From Actinomycetes bacterium (GTDB taxonomy: Bacteria > Actinomycetota > Acidimicrobiia > Acidimicrobiales > Acidimicrobiaceae), in contig JAKCBW010000001.1 of assembly GCA_021842145.1 (NCBI GenBank), positions 36,070 to 87,350 on the forward strand: a DNA stretch of 51,281 nucleotides, read 5' to 3'. The notes under the pieces are model-generated. The model was not told the DNA's origin and did not search any database. It saw only the letters and a list, made by a program, of their open reading frames with translations. Positions 16,814 to 25,753 of this stretch are shown here, one piece after another. How positions within the stretch are numbered: position 1 is the first letter of the stretch; every line of letters starts with the position of its first letter. A program made the position numbers and the translations under genes.

Positions 16814-19212
16814 ACGCCGTCCTCTTCCGAGTCGGGCCCCACCAGAAATTCATACTTCGGGTTGAGCATAGCGAGGTGCCCGCCGACCTCTCCAACCATC
16901 CCTTCGACCAAGAGCCTCCGCCCGGGGGTTATCCCGGGAACTGCGCGTCTTCCAGCGAAGACCAGTACGATTCCACCGGTTGAGTCCTCTATCCTCGCCG
17001 CAAAGGCGGGGACCGAATCCCACGACTGCACCCTGACTAGCTTCACACGCCCCGCAACCGTCGCCTTGGTTCTGTAGGTGACGCTCCCTATCGGCACCGC
17101 ACCGGGAACGATTAGGTGGATGTCGGTCTCGCCCGACGGCACATGGGTCGTGGTCTGCGAATCGGCCTCACCAGTGGAGGGTTTTTTGGACTTAAACTTT
17201 ACCAGCGAGGTCTTCTTTTTCCCGAGTTCAAATGGAATGATGGTCGCGTTGACGTGGGGAATCTGAGATACCACCTCGGCTATAGAGTCCGCAGTCCGAT
17301 CGTGTAGCACCCTGCTCCATACCCTCGAATATCCACGTCTCGGTAGCAGAACGGTTACCTCGGTCTCACCATCCGCCGTGTACTCGGTTACGAGCTCCAA
17401 AGAGACGCTTCTTATCCTCCGGTCGGGACACTCGATAACTTCGAGCTCGATTCTCCCGAGTCCCCTCTTGCCCCACTCCTCCTCAAGCTCCCTCGCCTGT
17501 TTCACATCCAAGATGAAGTGGATCGCTTTGAGGTCATCCGGATTGATAGCGCGAGCGTACTGAATTGCCCTCGCGGTCGCTAGGTCAAGGCGATCGACAA
17601 AAACTAGCACCGTGTGGCTCTTGAGTATCGGGGCATCACACGCCGCAGCTACTCCGGATTCGAGCTCGACCTCCTCTTCTGTATAGACCTTGTTGAGTCG
17701 GATAAAGAGGATGACTAGCACCGGCATCATGACCAAGACCACCCAGGCACCCCTGGTGAATTTGGTATAGGCAAATATAAAATCGACGATGAAGGAGAGG
17801 ACCGCCGCAGACCCATTGACAGCAATTCTCCATCTATAACCGGGCTCCTTGACGGTCAAGTGGTGTTTGACCATACCCGCCCCGGCCATGGTAAATCCGG
17901 TGAAAACACCGATTGCGTACATCGCAATCAGGGCGGTGACCTGTGCCTTGGTTACTATCAGCAGCACCTCAGCGAGGATCGCCAAAACGATGATCCCGTT
18001 AGAGAAGACGAGCCTGTGTCCCCTCCTAGTGAACTGCCTCGGCAAAAAGGAGTCGGCGGCGGTAAAGGAGGCCAGGAAGGGAAATCCCGTGAAGGAGGTG
18101 TTTGCGGCCAAGACCAGAATCATCGTCGTGGATATCTGTAAGAAAAGATAGAAGAATCGCCCAATGGGTCCTGCTCCATAGGTATAGGTCGCTATCTGGG
18201 AGATCAAGGTCGGGGTTCCTGATCGCATAGGGACTGCGTGTGTGAACACCGCTAATAGCGAGACACCGAGGAACATCGTCCCAAGGATCAGGCTCATCGC
18301 CAGGAGGGTCTTGCGTGCATTTCTCTCTTGGGGTGACTTGAATATTCCTACACCGTTGGAGATCGCCTCCGTCCCGGTCAGTGCCGTGCCTCCGCTAGCA
18401 AAAGCCTGCAGAACGATGAATAGGGAGGCACCCATCAATAGGCCCGAACCGCCTAGACCTGCGTGATACGCCCCCGCCTGGTTGATGCTGTGCGTTGGAA
18501 GGTGCCCGAATATGACCCTAAATAGTCCAACGAGGATCATGATCCCCATATTTGCGATAAAGAGGAATGTCGGGATCGCAAAGCTTTTACCCGCCTCCCT
18601 AATGCCCCTCAGGTTGCCATAGGCCAGCAGGGCGACGAAGAAGACCGATATTTCGACGTTATATGGCGTCAAAAAGGGCACCGCAGAGGTCAAGGCATCG
18701 GTTCCCGCAGAAACCGAAACCGCCACGGTGAGGGTGTAGTCGATCAGCAGCGCCGCCGCCGCTAGCTGGGCTAGCTTCAGCCCGAAAGTCTCCCGGGTAA
18801 CCACGTAGGCCCCACCGGCCTTTGGGAAGGCCCTGATAACTTGGAGGTATGAGGCAGTAACGAAGGCCAGCACGATGAGGATGAGCACCGTTATCGGGAT
18901 GACGAGCCCATAGGCCGCTATACCGATAATCGGGATCAGAACTACGAGGATCTGCTCCGTCGCATATGCGGAGGAGGACATGACGTCGGAACTCAACACC
19001 GCAAGTGCGGTCGGCTTGCCGAGCCTCTCCCCCGAAAGCGACTCGTTGACGAGCGGCTTGCCGAGCAGCTTATTTTTCAGCCGATAAGAGAGCTTCTCTG
19101 GAATCTCGTAGCTTCCAGACCTCGGCAGGGCTCTTGGTGCTCTTGAGACTCTTCCTCCGGTCGAAAATCTCCCGGGTTCGACGATGGGAGTCCCTTCATT
19201 TACATCCGTCAC
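16810..19212 (-). CDS. KimA-like APC potassium permease with C-terminal OB-fold domain
   Basis: An 800-residue membrane protein. Residues 1-60 are cytoplasmic, with the KLLGKPLVNESLSGERLGKP lead typical of this subfamily. Then comes an APC-fold core of about 12 membrane helices (residues ~65-510) starting ALAVLSSDVMSSSAYATEQI. The region after ~520 resembles the universal-stress-like cytoplasmic domain of KimA (ILKSHTVLVFVDRLDLATARAIQYA). The last ~100 residues look like an OB-fold (GRVKLVRVQSWDSVPAF...GRRLLVEGMVGEVGG). KimA family members import potassium and in Firmicutes are inhibited by c-di-AMP. The divergent TrkA pair supports a potassium role; amino acid transport is the alternative. 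GTG start. Confidence 0.82.
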   Translation of the reverse strand: MTDVNEGTPIVEPGRFSTGGRVSRAPRALPRSGSYEIPEKLSYRLKNKLLGKPLVNESLSGERLGKPTALAVLSSDVMSSSAYATEQILVVLIPIIGIAAYGLVIPITVLILIVLAFVTASYLQVIRAFPKAGGAYVVTRETFGLKLAQLAAAALLIDYTLTVAVSVSAGTDALTSAVPFLTPYNVEISVFFVALLAYGNLRGIREAGKSFAIPTFLFIANMGIMILVGLFRVIFGHLPTHSINQAGAYHAGLGGSGLLMGASLFIVLQAFASGGTALTGTEAISNGVGIFKSPQERNARKTLLAMSLILGTMFLGVSLLAVFTHAVPMRSGTPTLISQIATYTYGAGPIGRFFYLFLQISTTMILVLAANTSFTGFPFLASFTAADSFLPRQFTRRGHRLVFSNGIIVLAILAEVLLIVTKAQVTALIAMYAIGVFTGFTMAGAGMVKHHLTVKEPGYRWRIAVNGSAAVLSFIVDFIFAYTKFTRGAWVVLVMMPVLVILFIRLNKVYTEEEVELESGVAAACDAPILKSHTVLVFVDRLDLATARAIQYARAINPDDLKAIHFILDVKQARELEEEWGKRGLGRIELEVIECPDRRIRSVSLELVTEYTADGETEVTVLLPRRGYSRVWSRVLHDRTADSIAEVVSQIPHVNATIIPFELGKKKTSLVKFKSKKPSTGEADSQTTTHVPSGETDIHLIVPGAVPIGSVTYRTKATVAGRVKLVRVQSWDSVPAFAARIEDSTGGIVLVFAGRRAVPGITPGRRLLVEGMVGEVGGHLAMLNPKYEFLVGPDSEEDGV

Positions 19213-19672
19213 TGCGGTTCCATCCCTATCATCCGAACAAGCGCCAACTTGTGGTCGAAAAACACTCCACGCTAACTAGACCTCGGCTATAAACTCAAAA
19301 GCGCTCAACCAAACCAACATAGACCTAAAAGCACTTCGACGCTGCAAGCTATAACCTCCTTTGGGGAGCCAACACCTCGCGAAGCCTACATATTGCATTC
19401 CTTCTGGACAACTAATAGTTGATCTGTGCTCGGTTGGCCCGCACCAGCTCCGAAAAACTATCCGGTTCCACGCCGCTGTTTAAGGTGGCTCGATGGACTA
19501 ATTGGGCACTAATTGGGCACTGCGGGATATCGAGCTACGCAGCTATTTGGACTTGATAGAAATCCCTCCCTACCATCTGATTACGGCAGCTATCGAGGTA
19601 TTTCCAAACTTTAACTACCTTTATTGGCCCAATAGGCAGTAAAGCAGTGGCGGAGCGTATTGCATAGATGCT
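19213..19672. other. Divergent intergenic region between the permease and trkA
   Basis: A 460-base region with the starts of two oppositely directed potassium-related genes at its ends. It carries an 11-bp tandem repeat (19497-19518) and a short dyad ATTGG-C-CCAAT near 19624. I looked for c-di-AMP (ydaO-type) riboswitch sequence on both strands and did not recognise its conserved parts. No open frame here resembles a protein. Confidence 0.55.
19497..19518. repeat. 11-bp direct tandem repeat in the trkA upstream region
   Basis: ACTAATTGGGC occurs twice in direct succession (19497-19507 and 19508-19518), followed by ACT of a third start. The related dyad ATTGGCCCAAT lies about 110 bases downstream, closer to the trkA start. 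These could be binding sites for one regulator, or chance plus slippage. Confidence 0.75.
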
Positions 19673-20335
19673 GTGCACGTAATAGTTGTTGGATGCGGAA
19701 GAGTCGGGTCAGAGTTAGCCACTCGTCTAGATCAGGCTGGCCACAAGGTGGTAGTAATAGACAAAGAAGCCAGGAGCTTCAAGCGGCTCTCCGACACTTA
19801 TCGGGGTAGAACCGTTGTCGGTTTCGGCTTTGACCGTGATACCCTCGCCGAAGCCGATGTAGAGCATGCTGATGCCCTCGCTGCGGTGACCTCCGGTGAC
19901 AACTCGAATATCTTGACCGCGAGGATCGCCAGGGAGAACTTCGAGATTGAGCACGTGGTTGCGAGGATATACGATCCGAGGAGGGCTTTGATCTATCAAC
20001 GCCTCGGGATACAGACGGTGGCCACCGTAACCTGGACGACAGACCAGGTGATGCGCAGGCTATCGCCGCAGGACTATACGGAGGAGTGGTCGACCCCCAA
20101 CGGCGAGTTGGTCCTCACCGAAGTCTTACTACCAGACAATTGGGCGGGAAAGAGGCTTTCGGGGATCGAATCGCAGGGTGAGATCCGGATAGTCGCTATC
20201 TCGAGGGCAGAAAAATCCACCATTGTGACTCATGATTCGGTGGGACAAGAGGGCGATCTACTTCACATAGCCGTCAAAAGGAACAATCTGGCGAAGTTGG
20301 CTGAGGTCCTAAATGGAGAGGGGACGAGGAAGTGA
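19673..20335 (+). CDS. trkA: TrkA-type potassium uptake regulatory protein (first of pair)
   Basis: A 220-residue cytoplasmic RCK protein. The N-terminal Rossmann domain has the nucleotide-binding start VIVVGCGRVGSELA (residues 3-16) and the acidic VVIDKEARSF at the end of strand two. A C-terminal RCK_C-like domain covers about residues 140-215. Such proteins gate potassium channels or transporters in response to nucleotides. The GTG start has no strong ribosome site. It overlaps the next gene by four bases and is divergent from the KimA-like permease, an arrangement similar to the ceoB/ceoC locus of mycobacteria. Confidence 0.92.
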   Translation: MHVIVVGCGRVGSELATRLDQAGHKVVVIDKEARSFKRLSDTYRGRTVVGFGFDRDTLAEADVEHADALAAVTSGDNSNILTARIARENFEIEHVVARIYDPRRALIYQRLGIQTVATVTWTTDQVMRRLSPQDYTEEWSTPNGELVLTEVLLPDNWAGKRLSGIESQGEIRIVAISRAEKSTIVTHDSVGQEGDLLHIAVKRNNLAKLAEVLNGEGTRK

Positions 20336-20994
20336 AGGTAGTTATAGCCGGAGCTGGAAACGTCGGGTCTTTCATCGCTGAGGACTTGCACAAGGCTGGC
20401 CACGACGTCCTTGCCATAGAGCAGGACGCCAATTTAGTGGAGAAGTTGAAAGAACACATTCCGGTCAGGTGGTTCGTAGCGGACGCTTGCGAAGTTTCCC
20501 AACTAACCAAGGCGGGGGTTGAAGGTGCCGACGTAATGGTCGCCGCCACTGGCGACGACGAGGACAACCTCGTAATCTCACTACTTGCGAAGCAGGAATT
20601 CATGATCCCCAGGGTGGTAGCAAGGGTCAACCACCCCAAGAACCACTGGCTCTTCAACAAGACATGGGGCATAGACGTTGCGGTATCTACTCCACACCTC
20701 CTTAGCTCCCTCGTCGAGGAGGCGGTGTCGGTCGGAACCCTAGTCAGATTGCTCCAGTTCGAGCAATCTGGAGCGAGGCTGGTAGAGGTTACCCTCGCCG
20801 ACAACTCTCCTGCTTGTGACGCCGAGATAGCCCAATTGGGCCTCCCAAGGGGAGCTTCGATAGTCGCTGTTGTTAGATCCAGAAACGTAGTCGTGCCTAG
20901 GGGTGACACTATTTTGCGCTCGGGAGATGAAGTCCTCGCGCTTGTTACCACCGAAGCCGAAGAGGTCTTCAAAGAGATCCTGGTCAATCGGTAG
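20332..20994 (+). CDS. trkA: TrkA-type potassium uptake regulatory protein (second of pair)
   Basis: A 220-residue paralogue of the preceding protein. It has VVIAGAGNVGSFIAEDL at the N-terminus, VLAIEQDANLV with the ribose-binding acidic residue, and an RCK_C domain from about residue 135 ending ILRSGDEVLALVTTEAEEVF. The GTG start overlaps the upstream TGA (GTGA), pointing to translational coupling and probably a mixed complex. The two proteins are similar in length but clearly diverged in sequence. No TrkH or TrkG membrane subunit lies in the window; the KimA-like permease is the only candidate partner. Confidence 0.92.
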   Translation: MKVVIAGAGNVGSFIAEDLHKAGHDVLAIEQDANLVEKLKEHIPVRWFVADACEVSQLTKAGVEGADVMVAATGDDEDNLVISLLAKQEFMIPRVVARVNHPKNHWLFNKTWGIDVAVSTPHLLSSLVEEAVSVGTLVRLLQFEQSGARLVEVTLADNSPACDAEIAQLGLPRGASIVAVVRSRNVVVPRGDTILRSGDEVLALVTTEAEEVFKEILVNR

Positions 20995-21146
20995 GCCAAG
21001 GAGACTCTCTGCACTCGGTTCACCGAAGTGGCGCTGAGATGAGAAAATCCGATTTTATCTGCGTACGGATCCACCAAGTTGAGCCAGGCCGACATAAATG
21101 GTGCCTGGTCAATCAAAGATTAATGTTTTTCCCCTAAGGTGGAACC

Positions 21147-21932
21147 ATGGAGGCAGCATTTTTCGACTTGGACAAGACCGTAATCGCAAAGGCCTCCATG
21201 CTCGCCTTTGGAAGGAAGTTCTTCAAAGAGGGGATGATTACACGGCGGAGCCTACTCAGAAGTGCTTACGCCCAGTTGGTCTATCGATACCTCGGGGCCA
21301 ATGAGAAGAGGCTCTTGAAGCTTAGGAAATCTGTCCTGTCGTTGACCGCCGGCTGGGACCAGTCACTCGTCAGGAAGATAATCTCCGAAGGCCTAATAGA
21401 AATAGTCGAACCCCTGCTCTACAAGGAAGCAATCGACCTAATCGAAGAGCACCGCAGCGCTGGGCGACTCGTCTACCTAGTCTCGGCGGCACCCTATGAG
21501 ATTGTCGCCCCGCTTGCGGAGCACCTCGGAGTCGATGGCGCACTTGCCTCTCGTCCGACGATAAACGAACAGGGCCTGTACACCGGGGAGATGGACTTCT
21601 ACAACTACGGTCCTTACAAAGTCTCAGCGATGGAAGAACTAGCCCAAGAGAACGGCATCGACCTAAACGAGAGCTACGCCTACTCTGACTCCTACACCGA
21701 CATTCCGATGCTCGAGACCGTCGGTCACCCATACGCTGTGAACCCGGACAAGGTTCTCGCCAAGATATCCCGGGAGCGGGACTGGCCCACTTTGGAATTC
21801 AAAGATCGGGTGTTGCTATCGGACCCTTCGAGGAGGGCAAGACCGTTCCTCGTCGCACTAGCTGCGACTACTGGGGTAGCGATAGCAGCGACGGCGGGGG
21901 GAATAGCCGCAAAAAAGCGCCATTCAGTTTGA
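21147..21932 (+). CDS. HAD-IB family phosphatase (SerB-like) with C-terminal membrane segment
   Basis: A 261-residue haloacid dehalogenase-type hydrolase. Motif I is AAFFDLDKTV (nucleophile Asp7, Asp9), motif II is YLVSAAPYEIVAP, a conserved Lys is in NYGPYKVSAM, and motif IV is YSDSYTDIPMLE. The subfamily IB layout matches phosphoserine phosphatase relatives, but the true substrate is unknown. Residues ~232-255 are an Ala/Thr-rich hydrophobic stretch followed by AKKRHSV, which looks like a C-terminal membrane anchor. A good ribosome site (AAGGTGG) precedes the ATG. A 12-bp inverted repeat overlaps its 3' end. Confidence 0.9.
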   Translation: MEAAFFDLDKTVIAKASMLAFGRKFFKEGMITRRSLLRSAYAQLVYRYLGANEKRLLKLRKSVLSLTAGWDQSLVRKIISEGLIEIVEPLLYKEAIDLIEEHRSAGRLVYLVSAAPYEIVAPLAEHLGVDGALASRPTINEQGLYTGEMDFYNYGPYKVSAMEELAQENGIDLNESYAYSDSYTDIPMLETVGHPYAVNPDKVLAKISRERDWPTLEFKDRVLLSDPSRRARPFLVALAATTGVAIAATAGGIAAKKRHSV

Positions 21933-21966
21933 GTCGCTCTGAGTTTTCAAAAGACGACTCAAACTG
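21925..21966. terminator. 12-bp inverted repeat across the HAD gene end (possible terminator)
   Basis: CAGTTTGAGTCG (21925-21936) and CGACTCAAACTG (21955-21966) are perfect inverted copies around an 18-base loop that itself contains TTTTCAAAA. The left arm overlaps the HAD phosphatase stop codon. It lies between convergent gene ends (HAD gene and the micro-protein gene), so it may end transcription from both sides. No T-run follows, so intrinsic termination is uncertain. Confidence 0.55.
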
Positions 21967-21980
21967 GGCACTCGCTTCAA

Positions 21981-22061
21981 TTAAGAATTAGTCGCCCTGA
22001 GCTTCTTTGCCGCTACGGCAACTAACGCCCCGATAATCATAAGTAGTAGTAGTTTCTTCAT
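21981..22061 (-). CDS. Putative 26-residue membrane micro-protein
   Basis: A very short frame with an ATG at 22061: MKKLLLLMIIGALVAVAAKK followed by LRATNS and a TAA stop. It has one hydrophobic helix (about residues 4-18) bracketed by lysines, the pattern of a single-pass membrane peptide. Similar small Lys-Lys-Leu-rich peptides are common in actinobacterial genomes. It converges on the HAD phosphatase gene. The ribosome site is weak (an AGG about 10 bases upstream). It is supported by amino acid pattern only. Confidence 0.5.
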   Translation of the reverse strand: MKKLLLLMIIGALVAVAAKKLRATNS

Positions 22062-22716
22062 TAGCAAAAACCTAGTCGATCAGCCGAGTAGTTCGTTGAA
22101 TAGCTAAAACAAGCGACGACAAACAATACTTGGCCCGCTCTAAAGTTAGCAATCGACCAGAGGTTAAAGATGACACGCTTTGACCGCAGCCTTGGTGCCC
22201 ACCGAAGCTGGTCCTCGAACAAAAAGCCCTTCGGAAACCGGAGATTCCCGCTGCCAAGATCGAACGGCCGATGCCAATAGCCTCTTGTTCGTCACGATCT
22301 CGACCTAAATTACGGCAGTATCGATATGGAAGGTCCCTTTTAGGTCCAGATTCGAAAAACGAGGGTCGGCTAACAGCACGGGTGGACCCTCTATTTCGCT
22401 GTCACGTCTTCATTCAACTCCAGCGTTGGTTCGTGCGAATTACCACTCCGACGGCTTTGAGCCTGGAATTCTGGATGGGTCCACTACCACCCTGAGTCCC
22501 CCTTCGCCCTGTAAAATTGGGACGCTCTCCCCTCAGATTGCACCTTGGCATATCCACTGTTCCACATCTGGCGCCTTCGACCTGGTCGGCAGGCCCAGCC
22601 CGCGAGATAGGATGCACAGAAATCGATCGAGTTCACCGCTTGACGATCTGGATAAAAAGTGCCACGATATCTCGGGTTCTCTTTGAGGTAGTCACCTTAG
22701 GAAGGAAGTGATTGGT
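22062..22716. other. Intergenic region without a recognisable gene
   Basis: About 650 bases between the micro-protein start and the NTF2-like gene. The frames on both strands are short, Arg/Ser/Pro-rich and family-less. A TTGACG at 22640-22645 could be a -35 element for the downstream gene, but the -10 partner is weak (around CGATAT, 22665-22670). The only other clear signal is the GGAAG ribosome site just before the NTF2-like start. Confidence 0.5.
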
Positions 22717-23178
22717 ATGCCCAATGAACGACCACCACTGCCACCTTTTACTCGCGATTCAGCGTTAGTCAAGGTGCAGAGCGCGGAGGACGCCTGGAAT
22801 ACCCGAGACCCTCAAAGGGTAGCGCTCGCCTACACCGAAGACTCTGTATGGCGCAACCGGGACACCTTCATCACCGGGAGGGAAGAGATCATCGAGTTCC
22901 TCACGCAAAAGTGGCAGCACGAACTCGACTACGCTTTGCGTAAGAACCTTTGGACCTTCGATGAAAACCGGATAGCCGTACGATTCCAATACGAAAGTCA
23001 CGATCCATCTGGACAGTGGTGGCGGAGCTATGGAAACGAACTGTGGGAGTTCGATGATTACGGACTGATGCGTCGCCGTGAGGCCAGCATCAACGACGTC
23101 CGTATCGACGTATCGGAGCGACGCATATTCGGCTCGCGCACCAAGGAAGAGTACGGCAAGGATCTACCGCTGAAATAG
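22717..23178 (+). CDS. NTF2-like (SnoaL/DUF1348) protein
   Basis: A 153-residue single-domain protein of the nuclear transport factor 2 fold. The segment [26 protein letters not shown] is the typical N-terminal helix and first strand. It is followed by [15 protein letters not shown] and [27 protein letters not shown], a recognisable DUF1348 ending. The family includes small enzymes and binding proteins; function here is unknown. The ATG at 22717 is preferred over the GTG at 22708 because GGAAG then sits at a good distance. It stands alone on its strand. Confidence 0.85.
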   Translation: MPNERPPLPPFTRDSALVKVQSAEDAWNTRDPQRVALAYTEDSVWRNRDTFITGREEIIEFLTQKWQHELDYALRKNLWTFDENRIAVRFQYESHDPSGQWWRSYGNELWEFDDYGLMRRREASINDVRIDVSERRIFGSRTKEEYGKDLPLK

Positions 23179-23508
23179 GGCAAAGGGCACCTTTTCGAAC
23201 GCTGAAGCCGACGAAAGATTCGCCTTAGCATTGAGATGGCTCGTTTATGAGCTCTATTAGACGCCTTACTCTGAATTAAACAACCTCGCAGTTCGCACAC
23301 TTCCTGCTACGTGAAACTTAATCGCATTGAAAGTAGCTGGGTTGACTTTTCACACTGAGCCGCAGGCGATCCCTAAGGCCTGGATAAAGGACCGATCATC
23401 GACCAGAAAGAACCTCGTCTGCGCTTCTAATCCCACTCCAGGTGGCCGTATTATCTTTCCGATTAAATTCGACGCCCGGCGAGCACCGTCGAGAGCTGCT
23501 AAGCGACT
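23179..23508. other. Intergenic region between convergent genes, nothing recognised
   Basis: About 330 bases between the ends of the NTF2-like gene (+) and lysC (-). No protein-like frame, tRNA-like fold or clear hairpin with a T-run was seen. Confidence 0.5.
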
Positions 23509-24720
23509 TTATAGTTCGAATGCTTCGTGCAGGGCGATGACCGCTCTCTCCACCACATCCTGCCTCATAACACAGGAAATTCGTATTGCCGAGGTCGATA
23601 TCATTTCAATATTGATTCCCTCATTGGCAAGTGTGGAGAACATCTTTGCGGTCACTCCGGGATGGGACTTCATTCCCGCACCTACAAGTGAGACCCTTCC
23701 GATCTGATCGTCGGAGATAACCTGCTTAGCCTCAATCTCTTGGGCGATCCTGTTTGCCGCCGCTAGTGAAGCGGCGATGTCCAACCTTGGTACGGTGAAG
23801 GAGATGTCGGTAAATCCCTCCACCGAGGTGTTCTGCACGATCATGTCGACGTTAATTCCTGCGTCAGCAACGGCGAGAAATATCTTTGCGGCGACGCCTG
23901 GCTTGTCGGGAACTTCACGCACCGTTATCTTGGCCTCTGACGTGTCGTGGCTAATCGCAGAGACGACCGGCTGTTCCATTTGTGGATCCTCCTCAGTTAC
24001 CCATGTCCCTGGTTCCCATGTAAAACTGGACCTTACGTGTAGCGGCACCATGTAGTTGCGGGCAAATTCCACCGATCTCAGGGCGAGAACTCTTCCTCCA
24101 GACGCCGCCAACTCCAGCATCTCCTCGAAGGAGATGCGCGGAATCTTGTGTGCCTTAGTTACCACCCTCGGGTCTGCAGTAAAGACCCCCGAAACATCGG
24201 TGTAGATTTCGCAAAAATCGGCTGATAGGGCCGCGGATAGTGCAACCGCCGTGGTATCGGATCCGCCCCTGCCCAGTGTCGTAATATTTCTATCTGTCGA
24301 CATACCCTGAAAGCCGGCTACCACCGGAACATAACCATCGGCGATCGCTTTGCGCAGTCTTTCAGGCTTGATCTCAAGAATCTTGGCCTTGGTGTGGTCG
24401 GTATCGGTAATGATCCCGGCCTGCGATCCGGTGAAGGATACCGCGGGTACTCCCAGGTCTGCTAAGGCCATGCATAACAGAGACATTGATATCCGCTCAC
24501 CGGAGGTGAGAAGCATATCTAGTTCGCGTGGTGGCAGCTTGCCCGACACCTCGTGTGCGAGCCTGATCAAGTCATCGGTAGTCTTGCCCATGGCCGAAAC
24601 AACTACCACGACGCTATTTCCCGCCCGCCTGGTACGCGCTACATGATCGGCGACTGCCCTAATTCGGTCAGCGTCTCCGACTGAAGTTCCACCATATTTC
24701 TGGACCAACAAACTCACCAT
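23509..24720 (-). CDS. lysC: Aspartate kinase
   Basis: Phosphorylates aspartate, opening the pathway to lysine, diaminopimelate, threonine and methionine. The 403-residue protein begins [18 protein letters not shown], the kinase signature. It has [21 protein letters not shown] for substrate binding and two C-terminal ACT domains (about residues 265-400, e.g. [17 protein letters not shown] and [19 protein letters not shown]), which usually give feedback control by lysine and/or threonine. Many actinobacteria pair it directly with asd; here asd lies about 4.4 kb away, beyond two cyclophilins and a transposon scar. Confidence 0.96.
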   Translation of the reverse strand: MVSLLVQKYGGTSVGDADRIRAVADHVARTRRAGNSVVVVVSAMGKTTDDLIRLAHEVSGKLPPRELDMLLTSGERISMSLLCMALADLGVPAVSFTGSQAGIITDTDHTKAKILEIKPERLRKAIADGYVPVVAGFQGMSTDRNITTLGRGGSDTTAVALSAALSADFCEIYTDVSGVFTADPRVVTKAHKIPRISFEEMLELAASGGRVLALRSVEFARNYMVPLHVRSSFTWEPGTWVTEEDPQMEQPVVSAISHDTSEAKITVREVPDKPGVAAKIFLAVADAGINVDMIVQNTSVEGFTDISFTVPRLDIAASLAAANRIAQEIEAKQVISDDQIGRVSLVGAGMKSHPGVTAKMFSTLANEGINIEMISTSAIRISCVMRQDVVERAVIALHEAFEL

Positions 24721-24885
24721 GCCAAATTAGCCGCTCCGCCCGTGGGTTCTTCCGTGATTTGGCGCAGATAAATGGGAGCGCTTAGCTGTCCAGGGTGCAA
24801 AAGTTGAAGGTGGCCTAAAGGACGAGGGCCTCAATGATGTTAAAAAGTTTCTTTTGCTCGGCGATTCCGACTAGCTTATTCAACC

Positions 24886-25668
24886 GTGCCAAGTCCTAAA
24901 AGAGAACGAATTAGAGAGAACCAGAGAAGGCTACAAGAGATCCGCCAGCGCGACCAGAAAAACAGGCGCCGAAAGCGTCTGGGGTTGATTTGGGGACCGG
25001 TAGCCATCGTCGTCATTGCGGTTGTGGCCTACGGGCTTCTCACTTCCAAAAAGACGCCCACCGCGGCCAAGGTCACTACCACGACGGTTGCATCTACTAC
25101 CACTACCGCCAACTTGGCTAACGTGGTTTGCCCCAACCCCAATGGCTCCTCGCCCCGTTATGAGCACTTCTCATCCGCCCCACCAATGTGTATCAACCCG
25201 GCTAAGACCTACATTGCTAACGTGAAAACCGACGTTGGAACATTCGTCATAACCCTCAATTCAGCCCAGGCGCCAAAAACGGTCAACAACTTCGTGTTTT
25301 TGGCTCGATACCACTTCTACAATGGGCTGATCTTCCATCGGGTAATACCCGGTTTCGTGGTGCAAGGCGGGGATCCTTTGGGAACCGGCCTCGGGGGTCC
25401 CGGCTATCAGTTTGCTGACGAACTACCTAAGGCGGGATCCTACAAGATCGGAACCGTGGCGATGGCGAATGCCGGTCCAAACACCAACGGGAGCCAGTTC
25501 TTCATAGTTACCGGACCTGCGGGAGAGGCGCTACCGCCCAAGTACTCGATTTTCGGTCAAGTCACCTCCGGCATGAACGTGGTCAATGCCATAAGCGCAG
25601 ACGGATCAGCATCCGGCACGCCCAAGGTCGTTCACAAGATGCTGAAAGTTACTATCACGACAAAGTAG
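24886..25668 (+). CDS. Membrane-anchored cyclophilin-type peptidyl-prolyl isomerase
   Basis: A 260-residue protein with a very basic N-terminus (residues 1-34), one membrane helix (LGLIWGPVAIVVIAVVAYGL, ~35-54), a Thr-rich linker (~58-75) and an extracytoplasmic cyclophilin domain (~105-260). The domain shows FHRVIPGFVVQGGDP, GPGYQFADE, AMANAGPNTNGSQFFIV and FGQV, including the active-site Arg and Gln of the family. It probably helps folding of exported proteins. GTG start. The next gene is a cytoplasmic paralogue. Confidence 0.92.
   Translation: MPSPKRERIRENQRRLQEIRQRDQKNRRRKRLGLIWGPVAIVVIAVVAYGLLTSKKTPTAAKVTTTTVASTTTTANLANVVCPNPNGSSPRYEHFSSAPPMCINPAKTYIANVKTDVGTFVITLNSAQAPKTVNNFVFLARYHFYNGLIFHRVIPGFVVQGGDPLGTGLGGPGYQFADELPKAGSYKIGTVAMANAGPNTNGSQFFIVTGPAGEALPPKYSIFGQVTSGMNVVNAISADGSASGTPKVVHKMLKVTITTK
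25457..25505. repeat. 49-bp exact repeat shared by the two cyclophilin genes (copy 1)
   Basis: Bases 25457-25505 are identical to 26112-26160 in the next gene. The block encodes the catalytic loop AMANAGPNTNGSQFF. The flanks differ at many positions, so the block is more similar than the rest of the genes. Confidence 0.95.
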
Positions 25669-25753
25669 TTGGGCCCATCCAAGTACTCGTGCCGCCCTTT
25701 TTTGCGACACTGCCTCGGTCGACCCATAAGTAAACAGATTGGAGAAGAGTTCA

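Noticed and set aside
19213-19672. A c-di-AMP (ydaO) riboswitch upstream of the KimA-like permease or trkA
   Set aside because: This would fit the biology, but I could not find the conserved riboswitch segments on either strand.
21039-21137. A 32-codon frame between trkA and the HAD gene
   Set aside because: No ribosome site, no hydrophobic or family pattern, and it ends in the leader of the HAD gene.
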